Notes under the pieces: model-generated
The model's input: only the letters and a program-made list of their open reading frames with translations
Databases searched by the model: none
Told to the model about the DNA's origin: nothing
Shown: piece after piece, positions 25,126 through 37,661 of the stretch
How positions within the stretch are numbered: position 1 is the stretch's first letter
How the letters are laid out: the number at the start of each line of letters is the position of its first letter
Position numbers and translations under genes: made by a program
From: Cacajao melanocephalus
Lineage: Eukaryota > Chordata > Mammalia > Primates > Pitheciidae
Assembly: GCA_963573385.1 (NCBI GenBank)
Contig: CAUYLG010017984.1
Coordinates: forward strand, 62,001-126,000
DNA: 64,000 bases
Direction of reading: 5' to 3'

Positions 25126-26104
25126 TGTTGCATAATTTAGCATAAATTAATATTTTAAAAATTAATATTGTGTTAATATCTCTAATTGAACTAACATTTT
25201 TGGTCTGCTTAACTGCTTTTAGTTTCTGTGTACTCATTTGATGCGATTTCATTTCTCTGCAACGAATTTCAAGTTACAGCATTTATTATATTTTTATCAT
25301 TTGTTTTCTTATTCATATTTGGGCCATCACCTAAATTTATAGTGATTGGGTAGCTTGTTGCTTCTTGATTTTGTTTGAGACCATAAATATGATTAATTTT
25401 TAGTGTAGATAAAATGGACTGAAATAATTTAATTTCCAGAAACCTAAAAGAACATATTTTTTGAAACAAGTTTGTAGTTTTATAAATGATATTCCCCATG
25501 AGTTGGCTTCCATGAGAGAATTTAAGGATCTTTTATGTAAGGTGTGCTTCATCTCTTCTCAATCAAGTTCACACAACGTAAAGGCTGTCTTAACTGTCTA
25601 TCTTTTGAAAGTTACCGATAATTTTCTCACAAGAGGACAAATGCTGAATGGTGTCACTACTCCCATTAGAAGACGTTCTTTTAGCTTAAGTAAATGTAGA
25701 CGGGAGTTAAAGTAGATTTAGTGAGTGTACATTGATTTAGGGCGACTGTAGAATTAACTTTCCTTTTGTTTATATTTTGGTACTCTTTTTTCCTTTGGTA
25801 TAAACAAAATAAGATTCAGTGGTACAAGGAGACAGGAAAAATCAATTTTAATTTTAAAAGATTAGAGGTGGAGTTTACTCAAAATTATCCCAGGAACTTG
25901 AAGATCAAGCAAAAAGCTTTAATGTTGTACAACAGTTGAGTGCTTGCATATGGGTACAGATAAATTAATTCCAATTGCAACATTCAACCAATAATTTAAA
26001 ATTTGGTTTTCCAAATGTGAAATCTAATATAATAAATATCCTCACGTTAGTTAGCTGGGGGCAATATTCAATTTCCTCATAATATGATTCTATTTAAAGT
26101 AATT
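25126..26104. other. Unique AT-rich sequence
   Basis: Open frames of 76 codons (25269-25499, minus) and 84 codons (25461-25715, plus) overlap each other. Neither has a recognised motif. Confidence 0.4.
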
Positions 26105-26425
26105 CTTTTTTATTGCTTAATTGCCATACAAAGAACATTATAACAAAAATAAAGAATTTGCAGAAAGGAAAAAAGTCACCTTTATCTCACCATACTTTAG
26201 AACATCAAACGTTTTTCATGTTTTCCAGCAGTGCTTATTAAATATTTGCAAATCTGTGTAATAGTTAACACAATAAACATATAATTTTATTTATATATGG
26301 TTTTCAAAATTTACAGTGACCTTACATAGTTATTCATATCATTCCCTGTCTTCTAATCATAATTGTACAGATATATAATTTAATTAATTTTGCAACCACC
26401 CAAGAAAAGAACGATTTTTCCATCT
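26105..26425 (-). repeat. Possible L1M 3'-end remnant
   Basis: 'Cagaaaggaaaaaagtcacc' followed by AT-rich 'cataattttatttatatatg' and 'ttacagtgaccttacatagt' resembles the antisense 3' region of old L1M elements, like the segment at 34.5 kb. The match is weak. Confidence 0.35.
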
Positions 26426-28085
26426 CCACCTTTCTCTCTTAAATGTAACAATACATAGAAAAACTTTCTGCATACAGATTATTTTTTTTCCTCATGATAC
26501 ATTTTAAAGTAGGTTAGTAGAAAGAAATGAGTGTGGAAATGTAAATTAGTTGTCCTCATTCTCTTCATGGGGAATTGGGCCCCCTTAAGATTAAAATCAA
26601 ATTGAAATTTAGATATATAGTCAGGCGTTTTGAAAATCCTATAGATATTCAACCTTATAGACTCCAAACAAATAAAAAAGCATGACATTATAAAGAAACA
26701 GGTAGGCAAGCAATGATTATATGGTATGTGAGGAGGTATCCACTCATACAACCTACAGGCATAGATTGAAGTGTTAAGAAAAGACTTCTACGCCAGCGCC
26801 TCCACCATGAACAATAGCAATAACCAACCAAACTTGTTAAGTGAGATTTATTGGAAATGGAAGGATTTTAGCCAGGTTGGACTTTTGCTACCCAACATAT
26901 AAACACAGTATTAAAGCAGAAGTCAATAAATGATAAAGTGGTTTATGACCACTTGCATTGATGCAGGTTTGGCATTTTTAAAAAAGTCCTCAAACCAGCT
27001 CCTGATTAGACACTTTACAAATAAGTATTTGCTTAGGTATGATACAGAGAAATTTAATGAGGGGCTATCAAAGGGAGAGAACTAGGCACTTTGGAGCTAT
27101 TACCAGAGTAGGCTAATTTTGTTACGGTGCTACAAAGGCAGTTGAAGCCTCAGAGTATACAACTTCCATGGGTCAGGAGGAATAGTCCTAGAAAAGGAAG
27201 TCCTCAGAGAAACTTACCAGTAAGGTACTGAGAGGGCCTTCATTTTTAAATTTGGGATGCCAGTTGAAAAATGGAATTGAAGTAGCTATGTATGTCTCAA
27301 TTCTCTTTAAGAATATGATGTGGCAGTTCTAAAAATGAAGTATAAAGAGGTTAATGGGACTTAGCAATTTTGACTTTGACATTAATCAACCGAGAACTCC
27401 TCAGATGGCAGGAATTTCTCCCCTGTGGTAAAATTCAGTCCTGTTTGTCTACTTCTTAAGGAACAGTGTAATCACAGTGTGTAGAATCCCAAGTACTTGT
27501 CTTTTGCTCCAGCTCCATCTTCCTGTTTAGATTTTAGACACACAGCTCCAAACTGACGGTTGCCCAGACCATTATAACTATCCAGACTCCTGTGTATTCA
27601 GGTATTCCTGTATTCCATCAAAAAATCCCAGGTATGAGTCTCATTATTCTTTAACCTGACAGAGTCTGTTAAAGTCATTCATGCTGGAGGATTCATGAAG
27701 CTGATGCAGTACCCTAACCAGGAGGGAAATTTCATTCCAAGGGAGAAAAATTCCTTTCTAATTTAAAAATTGAATGTCTGTTCCTGTTATCTACCAAAAG
27801 CAGGCTAAGATAAACTTGGGGGCAACAGCCTTTTTACAAGATTCAAAGAGCATACACAAGGGATTTTTTGCTTTGGGATACTTAGCCCTGATTTGGGCTT
27901 GACAGAGAGAATCAAGGCTCTCCAGGAAGGCAATTTGTTTAAGCAACATAGATGGCTATAACCTCATTCAGGCCTGAAACTGGTACCAGCTTGTCCCTCA
28001 TCTTAACAGCCTATTCACAAGACATTTTTACTCTGTTCTGCCATCAACATTTATCCACACTCCCTTTTTATTTGAGGAAGTAAAT
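26426..28085. other. Unassigned, relatively complex block
   Basis: From about 26780 to 28080 the sequence is less AT-rich and lacks simple repeats ('gccagcgcctccaccatgaa', 'gacggttgcccagaccatta', 'accagcttgtccctcatctt'). I recognise no coding exon or repeat family. An old LTR-retrotransposon internal region or a conserved non-coding block are both possible. Confidence 0.3.
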
Positions 28086-31000
28086 GCTAATAAAAACCAG
28101 CCAGTGAAGTTTGATTCCTAATAAGCAAGAGTTTTGCACTTTTGGTGACTATCATTGAAGTCCCATTATTCTTTAACTTCATTGTACATAATATTTTATG
28201 AAATTTCTGTGCTATCTATTGGCTAAACATGTTTATTTTGGTTCTTCATGTCTGTGTTTCATGAAAGGTTTGGGAAAAGAGAGGTAATAACATTATTAAG
28301 GAAAATTTGAATATTGTACAAATGAGACTAAGATTTTTTATTTGGGTTTTTTTGATTATATTTCTTTATCAGATAATTACTGAGTACATGAGATTAAATA
28401 TAATGGACATAAATAATTTTTAGGTCTTTAAGAAAAAGCAACATGTTAATATATAAAACTAGATTACATGTAATAAACGTTTTAAAATACAATTGTCTAT
28501 TTTTCAATACACGTGAGTAAAAACATCTCCTTTTTCTTTGAAATAGTTCGAATATAGTCAAGTCCTAACACATAGGAAAATAATCAATTTAGCAATACAT
28601 AGAAGAAAGAGAAAGGCAAAGATATTAGCATGAACTGTGAACATTTTTATCACATTGTGTAAGACACTTTAGCACTTACGTATTTTTATCTGTAAGGGTT
28701 ATCACATTGTTTCATAGTGGTTTGATGTCCTGGTTGGGGTTTATGTAGAGTTACATACCTTTAAAAGACTGGCTGTTTACTGATAACTGTTTAATAGGAA
28801 ATAAATAAGACATATACTATCTTGTTATTTTAGTGGGTTGGAAGGTCAGTCCCTCTGACTGAATTTATGAGATCACTAATTACAGGTCAGTAGTAGATGT
28901 GTTAACCAGTAACATATCTAGATCTCAAAAGAAAGATTTTTTTTGCTGAAAGAAAGAAATTAATTCATTTCCTAAATTGTTATTATCATTGAGGAATATA
29001 TGAAAACTTCTTATATTTCTCATTAGTAATAATTATTAGCTATTATTATTGTGGGTTTTTTATTCTCTACCATACAAGGCAAAATATCTGGTCTTACACT
29101 CTAAAGGGAAGCGTATAGCACCCCAGAAACCCAAGTTTTAGGTTTAGCATAGACCTATGGGTACTGTGGAGCCAGTCAAATTATCTCTGTGGCCACAAAT
29201 ATATTAATAGTTGTGTATAGTCCTCAGGGTTATAGGAATAATAGAAACTCATATATATCCTAGTATTTAATATTTTAAGAAAGAATCTCCCATGAATACA
29301 TGATGCTATGATTTTTATTGTCATTGTATACATTTGCCAAAAAGAGGTCCACAAAATGAGAAAAGATATCTATTAACTCTTTTGATTGGAAAGCAAAATT
29401 GCATTTTTATTACTAAATGCCTTACATGTTCTCTATGAGCTAAAAGGAATAGTGGCAGCTTATTAAAAAGTAACTGTCTTGATTAAAAGACTATTACTTT
29501 ATGTGAAGATAACCCTTCTACCTTTTCAGGGAAATACTTTATGTCTTTAAAAAGATCGTGTTTTTCTTGCTTAGAAGCCTTTTAAAAATGACCTTTTACC
29601 CCCTCACCCATATATCCAGAAAAATAGAAATAATCACCTGTTCAATCATCTTTGATTTCTGCATTTATTCTGTCAGAAGAAAGCTTGCATACTAATTGAA
29701 GCAATGGCTTTTGTGTTCTCAATAGCTAATCATGTAATTATGTCTTTCCTAGACACTATTGGGTCTGTTTGAATAAGAGAGATCATGAGTTCAACAAGTC
29801 CTTAGCTGTTTCTCTTATTAAACTTATAGTGAGATGCAGTGAGAAGGAAAACATATCTCTGGCTCCACAGAAACTAGATTGAAGTTACTTTCAAAATATA
29901 TCGTAATCTGTTCTTCTAGAATGGATTTTTCTCTAGGTCACATTTATGACCTACATTCTAGATTATGTACCATATGTTTGATAGAGAAGGATAAATAGGA
30001 ATAATGCAAATAGCAGTTTTATATCTTCTATGAAAAATTTAATTGCTGATCATTGGGGGAAAACCTAAAGTTGTTTGGAAAAACTTTGGCTTTTGCAAAA
30101 TGTCATTGAGCATTTGACCTACATTACAGAAATGTCTCAAATAATAAAAGACATCTTTGGTATTGAATGAAATATCTAAGTTATAAACTATGGCAAATTT
30201 GAAAGTATTAGTGTATGTTTATTCTTTCTCCAATACTTGTTAATTCTCTAAATATGTAAGAATGTAATTCCATATTTTTTTAAGAACTCGAGTCACACTG
30301 AATTAAAGCAATGCAAGAGCTATGATGTTGATGTTGCTGTATTTATTTTTATTTAACTTTTAACACTTGTAAATTTTCATAAAAATCTTTTGCTTTTGCT
30401 TACCAATGAATGATACCAAGATTTTTTGTTTTTTCAGTTATGCAAACAATATATATTAAAATTTTCTCTCCACCTAAATGTTTATTAAGTGGATACCAAA
30501 TGATTTTGCCATTTGACAGCTGAAAATATGGCTTAAACGTATTCACCTAGCAATGGCTATTTGCTTAAAAACAACAGCTGTATTGAATCTCAGCTACCAG
30601 ATCTCTTCTTTCATACTAAAAATTTGGCATCATGTTACCAATTTGTCAATAACCTGTTCAGTGATCAGCACATATTCTCTATACCATACAGGATGAGGGT
30701 ATCTATAAAATGTCTCCGTTTACTACATAGTCATAACTATTTTTCAGAATGTACAATGTGATATTTTTAATTGAATGAAACCAAGTCCAACCTTAGAAAA
30801 AAAAACAAACAAAAAGCTATCAGCAAAGCACGCACATTTCTTTTGAATAGCATTTTCCATGGCCTTTGTTCGTAGATTCTATTATACAAGAGCTTTGTTT
30901 GGGTTGGATATTTTGCCCGACTTTATTAATTTTGGCAGAAATGTTGCTATCTGTAGTGTCTCCCAGAGGTCCTTCTGCTTTCAGCCTCCATCTTTAATTA

Positions 31001-31500
31001 GAAAAATTAAATAGAGAAAATTAAAACCAAGCAATGATTAAACTTTCCTTTCTTGCTCTGGGGTATTTTTGTCAATTATGTAAAATGAGTAAAAATTTTA
31101 GGGCATTTAAGGTTGTTTTTCAAATTGAAAGAATATGTTTTGCCACTATTTTATTTTATTTTATAATGAAGTGATAAATCAAGGATGCATGATTATGTGT
31201 GAAGAGATCATGCTGAGGCTGCCCAAATGGGTGGGCAAAGCCATTGGAAAGAAAGGAATCTTAAATGTTTTTTCTGGGGAAAAAGTAATTTTGCCGTTTC
31301 TTAATGGCTGGTAGTAAGATATTTAAAAATAAAGGACCAAACATTTTTTAAAGCAGAAGCATTCTTTTTGAGACTGAATATTTTGAAATGAAAATGAAGT
31401 ACCTTAAGTGACAGATATTATCAGTATAATTTCAAGTATCAAAGCAACTAATTATTTCTCTTAATTTGAATATTTTCTTATTCAGAAATCTATGCTTTGT
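28086..31500. other. Unique AT-rich sequence
   Basis: This is the longest stretch without a recognised repeat. It has only short A- and T-rich runs. About 30830-31060 is more complex and has several homeodomain-like cores ('ctttaattagaaaaattaaa', 'caatgattaaac'). The open frame at 30561-30761 has no motif. Confidence 0.4.
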
Positions 31501-31504
31501 AAAT

Positions 31505-31615
31505 CACAACTTAATTCAACGTGCATTTAATGATTGCCTAATATATGCCAGGAATTTTGCTCATTGCTGAAAAAACTACAAGAATAAGACATTCTGTTTT
31601 TAAGACTTTATAGTG
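31505..31615 (-). repeat. L2 LINE, 3' end
   Basis: The plus strand reads 'gcatttaatgattgcctaat', 'atatgccaggaattttgctc', 'aataagacattctgttttta', the reverse complement of the L2 3' end. Confidence 0.65.
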
Positions 31616-32205
31616 GGTCTTTCAGGGTGCAGTTAAAAAAAAGAGATATTATTCTAAGTAGTTTAAAAAAGAAAAAAAAATGACTTTAATATAGGATCAT
31701 GTTTTATACTATAAGAGCTGAGACTCCAAATAAGGGTAGATGAGGCTACCTTGGTTTATGAAAAACAGAAAGCTACTCCACCCATATGGAACCAATGTGA
31801 AGAAGTCCCAGTAGGAGGTAGGACCATACACAGGTAAAGACTTTCCTGTGAAAAACAGACATGAATGAGATATGGCAGTTATGAGACTCTTTGACACCTG
31901 AGCATGAAAGCAAGGAGAAATGTTCAGGTTTCTCACTCTTCTCACTTTCTAGTCTCTTGTTAGGGACTATTAGGGAGCCAGTCGGAAATGAATACTGGAG
32001 AATGCAGTTACATGTTATACTGGGGAATGCAGTTACATAATATTTTATAGCTAAAATATTAGCTAGATTAGATACAAGGACAGAGAATATAGCTAAAACC
32101 AAATAGGCAAATTATCTGGAAAGCGACTGGACAGGACAGCAAAATACATTTTTTTTAAACTATTTTTTTTTTAACAAAAAGGTAGTTTCAATAAACTGAT
32201 AAACA
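31616..32205. other. Unassigned sequence next to an LTR
   Basis: No family was recognised. Two overlapping minus-strand frames (31709-31945 and 31773-32102) have no motif. A 25-bp tandem repeat lies at 31993-32042. Some of this could belong to the LTR element at 32210. Confidence 0.35.
31993..32042. repeat. 25-bp tandem duplication
   Basis: Two adjacent copies of a unit beginning 'tactggagaatgcagttaca' (from 31993) and 'tactggggaatgcagttaca' (from 32018), with three or four differences. Confidence 0.9.
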
Positions 32206-32209
32206 CAAC

Positions 32210-32609
32210 TGTTACTGAAATGCCAGGATTTTGTTGTAACCCTTGCTGCTCACTGCACAGAAAACCAATCACTGCGACAATAAAGATAGCCAAGGAATGC
32301 TGCTTTAGTCTCATGCTGTATCTGAGGAGATGGAAAACCAGTCTCAAATCCATCTAAAATTAAGGATTTATACAGCAGGAAAGAAATGGAACCATATGTG
32401 GGAAAACAGGAATTAGGGAGGGCTAAGGAAGAAGAGTTGGTCAGCAGAAAGTGGGTGATCAATGAGGTAATCATGACAAGTTAGGGGTCTGGTGTGTCAT
32501 TGTCCAGATGCAGTGATCTAGTAAGTTTCAGTTTCATGACACTGTCTAGGAGGCCTGCTGGCTGGTTTCCTGAGAAAGGAATTCAGATTAGACAACTGTA
32601 ACTTTCTCA
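32210..32609 (-). mobile_element. Probable solo LTR of an endogenous retrovirus
   Basis: Read on the minus strand this has LTR layout: a start near 'tgagaaagttacag', a TATA-like TGTATAAAT (plus 32367-32372), 'gagactaaagcagc' as a possible variant polyadenylation signal, 'gcagtgattggttttctgtg', and an end 'cagtaaca' at 32210. TG...CA termini are present, but no matching target duplication was found, so the edges may be wrong. The pattern suggests ERV1 or ERVL. There are no internal genes. Minus-strand open frames at 32171-32474 lie inside it. Confidence 0.5.
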
Positions 32610-32929
32610 AGTTTTAATAGTGGAAAGGTCCATTTCTATATTTATATGTATTCCAAAGAAACCATAAACATCAGTTTCCATTCCCCAGAAATGACCTTTA
32701 GTGAGCAGAAATTGCATGGCCTTTTTCCTATAATGAAAGCAAATTAAATTAGATGTATGTGTATTTTACATAGTATACATATAACCCAACAACTTAGAAT
32801 GGCTTTTCCTGCATGTATTACTCCCCATAATCAACTTTCCAAGCGTGCTAATGTTTAAACTTAACCATGGCATTCTTACTTTTCATTTATGTAGTATTTT
32901 AATAATTTATAAGAAATGTTTTTTTTTCT
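32610..32929. other. Unique AT-rich sequence
   Basis: No gene or repeat was recognised. Confidence 0.4.
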
Positions 32930-33013
32930 TGGAACTGTTTCACAACCATATTTAGTAAATGCAATGACAACTGGAACGGTTTCACACCCATATTTAGTAA
33001 ACTCAATAACATG
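32930..33013. repeat. 42-bp tandem duplication
   Basis: Copy 1 (32930-32971) begins 'tggaactgtttcacaaccat' and copy 2 (32972-33013) begins 'tggaacggtttcacacccat', with about six differences. Because 42 is a multiple of 3, the minus-strand open frame over it (32899-33111) carries a 14-residue repeat, LLNMGVKPFQ then LLNMVVKQFQ. There is no other sign that this frame is a gene. Confidence 0.92.
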
Positions 33014-33104
33014 TGATTAATACAAATACGGTAAATGCAAGGGTGATATACAGACTTTTTTGAGCATACATAAGAGGGCCACCAGAAAATGTCTTGTTGA
33101 TAAT

Positions 33105-33290
33105 GGGTCATTCAGGGAAAATTTCACAGAAGTGGTTACATCCTGTAGAGTCCTGAAGAACAGGAGCCATCCAGGGAAAAGGAGGGAGATAAGACCAGGG
33201 AAACTTGCTGGAGGATGAATGTTCTTCCAGGTAGATAGATCTGTGAGTACAATGAATTAAAAATGAGAACATAAAACACTTTTTGAAGTT
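33105..33290 (-). repeat. L2 LINE fragment
   Basis: The purine-rich plus strand, 'tcattcagggaaaatttcac', 'agagtcctgaagaacaggag', 'catccagggaaaaggaggga', follows antisense L2 ('cagggaaggcttcctggagg', 'gtcttgaaggatgagtagga'). The overlapping minus-strand frames (33108-33384) are remnants or chance. Confidence 0.5.
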
Positions 33291-34484
33291 CAAAGAAGAT
33301 TGAAAATGTAGTGGGGAAAGAAGCAAAATTAAGTGACAGTTTATAAAATGTACTCTTTATTTGAAAGCAACAGCAACTCGTCAAAAAAATAAGAGGAGGA
33401 AGAGCGATAAAGTTTAAATATTAGCAAGCTTGGAAAGTAGATTATGGGGAGAAATATCTGGAGAAAAAGCCATTCTAAGTTGTTGGGTTGTACTTTTTTC
33501 TGTATAATATACATAAATCTAATTTTATTTACTTTCATTATGGGAAAAAAAATGCCATGTAATTTCTACTCACATTTTTTGGTATTGGACAGAAGAAGAA
33601 ATGATGCATTCAAAGAATTGCGTTACCTCTTGGCTTTCTCTTTTGTGCCTGTGTGTTGCTCATTAGTGCTGGGGCCCCTGGAGCTCTGCTTATATAAGGA
33701 AAGTAGGTATGATGTTGCAAACCACAAATTTAAAAATTATCTTTACAAAAACCACCCATTTGTAAGTTTCGAAATATGTTTGTATGTATACATTACTTGT
33801 GTGTGTGAACAAGAGCAAGAGAACAACAAAACGTAACGGTAAAATACTGAAGGGTGAACTTGCTGACATTTCTTATAAATTATTAATATACCACATAAAT
33901 GAAAATATGTAATCAATTAAATATTGAGACTTTTTATGTGTGATAATGCAGAAACATTAGACTATTGGTACAATAATAAACAATCTATATTTTTAAGAGT
34001 TCATTTTTCCCTTCCTAAATGAGTTTTAAGTTTTCTCTGAATACAGAGAAACCTGAAGAATGAGTCTATATCTCAAACCATCTTTATAAACACATTTTTA
34101 TCTGTGTGTGGATCATTGAGTAGTAAGTACACTAATATTAGAGTTGTTTACATTATAATAACACTACATTCATTGTTACAGCAGAAATGACCTAATTGTC
34201 TTTACCAATTATCATTGTTTTTAAATTCACAATTCAATAGAATCACAAGACTCATTGCAATAAATTCCTGTGAAATATAAAACATTCATAATTTTTATTC
34301 CATAATCATCATATTAACTTTAATTTCTATTCTCCCTTTCCATAGGATAGGAAATCTAATTCTTTTATAATTTATCTTGCCTTCTTTTCCAGACTATTTT
34401 CAGCTGAGTATTTTTATTTGTCTTTAGGAAAACCAGTATATTTTGTTCTTACTACAAAGCCTTACATTGTTATTGTATCCAATT
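33291..34484. other. Unique AT-rich sequence
   Basis: The 130-codon plus-strand frame at 33444-33836 is the second longest in the window. It is cysteine- and hydrophobic-rich from AT-rich codons and has no recognised domain. Taken as chance. Confidence 0.35.
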
Positions 34485-34955
34485 CAGACAATCCAAGAAA
34501 GTATATAGAAGATAATAAAAAGCACTATTTATCCTGTTACCCAGGTAGCATTCTTAATATATAACAAATTTAATGCCAGTTTCTACAGTTTTGTGTGTTT
34601 ATGTATATAGATAGATAAATGAATACATATTGTATACCCCGTCTTCTTTTTGGACAAAATTGGAATTATAATGCTTACTATCCAACTTTTTATCAGTTAA
34701 ATTAGAATCATTTTCTTGATGCCATTCAAATTCTTTTAAAATTTCATTTTTTATTATTTCCTAGAATTCAAACATCTGGCTGGAACATAATTTGTTCATT
34801 AATTTTCTGTTCTTTGACATATGTATTGTCTGAATGTTTCTGGACTGAGATACAGAACTAAGACAAGTATATTTGTGTATAATCTTAGAGTACATCTTTT
34901 AGATTCTAGAAGTAGAATTACTGGGTTACTTAATTTTCTGTACTCTTAAAACATA
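34485..34955 (-). mobile_element. L1M LINE 3'-end remnant
   Basis: The plus strand reads 'gataataaaaagcactattt', 'tcctgttacccaggtagcat', a 'ttttggacaaaattggaatt' block, then 'ttctagaagtagaattactg', the antisense order of an old L1M terminus. It is heavily decayed. Confidence 0.5.
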
Positions 34956-36600
34956 ATCATTACGGGTTTCAAAATTTCACTGTTTATTAACCAGCCTTGT
35001 TAACAAGTCTGGTAAGTCCTGTGACTTTTCTGGCCTTTTCATTCTGAGGACTCAACTTTGAACACCACTGGTAGAGGAGGCCTAAGTCAGAGCCTTGTAA
35101 CTTGCATTACTCCAGAAAACTTCTTTATGTGCTTTTCCACTAAAATATATACATTTCCTCAACTTCCATCTAGCTTAGTCTAAGCCAAAAAAGGAATATG
35201 CTGAAAAATGATCTCTGGAAACAATCTGATACATTCATCACTAGGCTATTTCTGTTATCTTCTAGAGGTTATCTGAAGAAAACCTTCCCATTTCTTTCAC
35301 ATCAAGAAACCCATATAAGAAGCATAATCTTAGAATCATACATCTGAAAGGGCAAAAAGGCAGGATTCTAAAGATTGATTGGACCCATCTCGCTGGAACT
35401 AATCTTTAAGAAGTTAAGATATACTGATTCTTATCAAAGTCTTTTTTTTAAAACTATATAATCAGCTCTTCTTCCCTGAAGCTCTCCCTTTAAGATGAAA
35501 ATCCTCTATTTCTTCTAAAAATTTTAAGTACAGTCATTCCTTTTGTCCTCAGTATGAATGGGGAAATTTGGAATCATGTTGCATAAAGGAATGTATTATA
35601 AACATGGAGACAGTTACATAGGTTACTGCATGAATTTAAAAATCTTTATAGGTGAAATACTATAGGCTATTTGAAATTTATTCAAACCAGCCTTGAAAAT
35701 GTAGCAAGAATATTTTTAGCCTGGTTTGCCATCACTTAAAGGCATTTGAGCATTTAGTTTATTTTTATTTTTAATCATTTAAGCTCCTGTCTTGAATCTG
35801 AAAAATCAGGCCGGTATCCTTAAATTATGAGATCATCCACTCTCAAATTGTTTTTTTCTGCCTACTTAGAGATGAGAGAATATTCCCAATTTAAGAGTTG
35901 GATGTTTATTGGTGATTGTGCCATTACTGTAGTCCATTGTTGTGTTCTAATGTCCCACATTAGTGAGAAAAACAAAGTAGTTAAGTATATCTTAAAAATA
36001 AATTCTTTCTTGAGATCATAAAGAAATTTAAAAGGTTGATCACTGTTATAAATATATTAAACAACATTTTTAACTTGATGAGAACAGCATCAGCAACAAA
36101 AGTACCCAATTATTTTCCCTGGGATAATTATTTCATTTTTATTGATTCCTCGTGTAAGTAGGCCTAGATGAAACCGTGCCACCCATCATAGAATGCAGTA
36201 TGGCCATTGACTTGACGATAAATATATATATCCTTTGCTTCTTGAGTCATATATTTAAAGAAGTTTATTAAAATATCTGAGCACCTCAAATAATAATGAC
36301 AGCTACAAATTTCTCTGATACTAAATCTGGCATCAAATTTGTTCCAGGGTTCAGAATTCGATCAGGCTAAAGGTCTTTCTAATCGGTGGATTCTGAATGT
36401 TTAGATCCTCTATTGAGTAATGAGTCTGTGCCACTTGTGCAAACGGAAAGTAAAATTCTGATGCCAAAGTAGACCAACACAACTGAAAAAAATCACACGA
36501 CGATATGAAATGATCTATAAAGATGAGCAGGATTTAAAAAACGGATCTACTGCTGATTAATTATTTATGAGAGTCAGCTGCTCTAGTTTTAAATGAAACC
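34956..36600. other. Unique AT-rich sequence
   Basis: No gene was recognised. Around 35325-35400 'cttagaatcatacatctgaa' hints at a CR1/L3-type fossil but is too weak to annotate. Confidence 0.4.
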
Positions 36601-36904
36601 ATTGTGGTAGACCAAGTCATCCAAGAAGAGGTCAAGACAGGATGAAGCATGCAAATATTTTATTAGGAGAAATATCTATATGAAAGGGAATAGAAAGGAA
36701 GTCAGAAAAGTCCAGAAGGGCCATCAAACTGTGATGCAAGCTTGACCCTGAGTGAGGGAGCACGATTTAGAAAGTTAGGACGAAATGTTCTTGACTATCA
36801 GCTCCAGCTAGTCTAAGTAGTTGTTGAGCTCGTCTGTCAGCAAAGGCATTCTGGATCTCCCAAGAATGATTCCTTCCTAGCCTCTCTACTGCAATCATTA
36901 TTAC
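36601..36904. other. Unassigned repeat-like block
   Basis: Purine-rich sequence with 'gcaaatattttattaggaga', 'gtgatgcaagcttgaccctg' and 'ggcattctggatctcccaag'. It has the texture of an antisense LTR 3' part, but I cannot name a family and no termini were found. Confidence 0.25.
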
Positions 36905-37325
36905 ATATTTTATTTATTTTTGTTGCTACTGTGAATAGATTTGCTTTTTAATTTACTTTTTAAACAGTTTGTGTACAGAAATATGACCGATTTTTGCAAA
37001 CTGATTTTCAATCTTGCAGTTTTACTAAATCATTTATTAGTTATAACAGGTTTTTGTTACACCTTTAGGATTTTCTATATATATATGATCATGTCATCTT
37101 GCAAATAGAGATAGATTTGTTTCTTCCTTTCAGATTTGGATGTCTTTCATTTCTTTTTCTTGTCTAATTACTCTGGCTAAGACTTTTAGTACTATGTTGA
37201 AAGACATCTTTGCCTTGTGCCACTTATTAGTGGGAATGCTTTCGATTTTTCCCTATTGATGGTGATGTTAGCTATGGGCTTTTCACATGGTAGGTATTGT
37301 GCTGAAGTAAGTTTCTTTAACATAT
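36905..37325 (-). mobile_element. L1 ORF2 fragment with reverse-transcriptase core
   Basis: Antisense ORF2 around the FADD catalytic motif: 'aggattttctatatatatat', 'gatcatgtcatcttgcaaat' (degraded antisense of the FADDMI region), 'tctttttcttgtctaattac', 'tgtgccacttattagtggga', 'gatggtgatgttagctatgg'. It is isolated on both sides. An inserted T in 'catcttgcaa' shifts the frame at the motif itself, so the enzyme core is dead. The frame at 37192-37425 overlaps it. Confidence 0.85.
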
Positions 37326-37364
37326 GTTTTTTTAAAGCATGATAAATGTGTGTTGGGGAAATGG

Positions 37365-37480
37365 AATGGATAGATAGATTTGGAATGGAGACAAGGGTTA
37401 TATAACTTAGGGCCTTGTCGGTCATTATAAGCTGTATGAATTATCTACTAAGAACAGTGGGACTATGAAATCTTTATATG
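37365..37480 (-). repeat. L2 LINE scrap
   Basis: 'Agggccttgtcggtcattat' and 'aagaacagtgggactatgaa' resemble antisense L2 ('gggccttgtaggccatggta', 'gagggcaatggggagccact'). Short and decayed. Confidence 0.4.
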
Positions 37481-37661
37481 AATTTTTGTGGTCATATTTG
37501 AGCAATAAGAATTGGGTAAAGACATATAAAACATATGTTGAATAAGTAAAAATATAGAGCAAAAACTTGGAAAGTAATTAAAAAACCAAAGCTTGTCCAT
37601 TTAAGAATGTCTTGATAAATTTTAGAAAAAGCCTTATACTACACTTTCTATAGCTGTCAAC

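Noticed and set aside
33444..33836. 130-codon plus-strand frame as a small membrane protein
   Set aside because: Hydrophobic and cysteine-rich stretches come from T-rich codons. No domain, no splice sites and no promoter are visible.
35325..35400. CR1/L3-type LINE fossil
   Set aside because: Only one short string resembles the family, too little to support a call.
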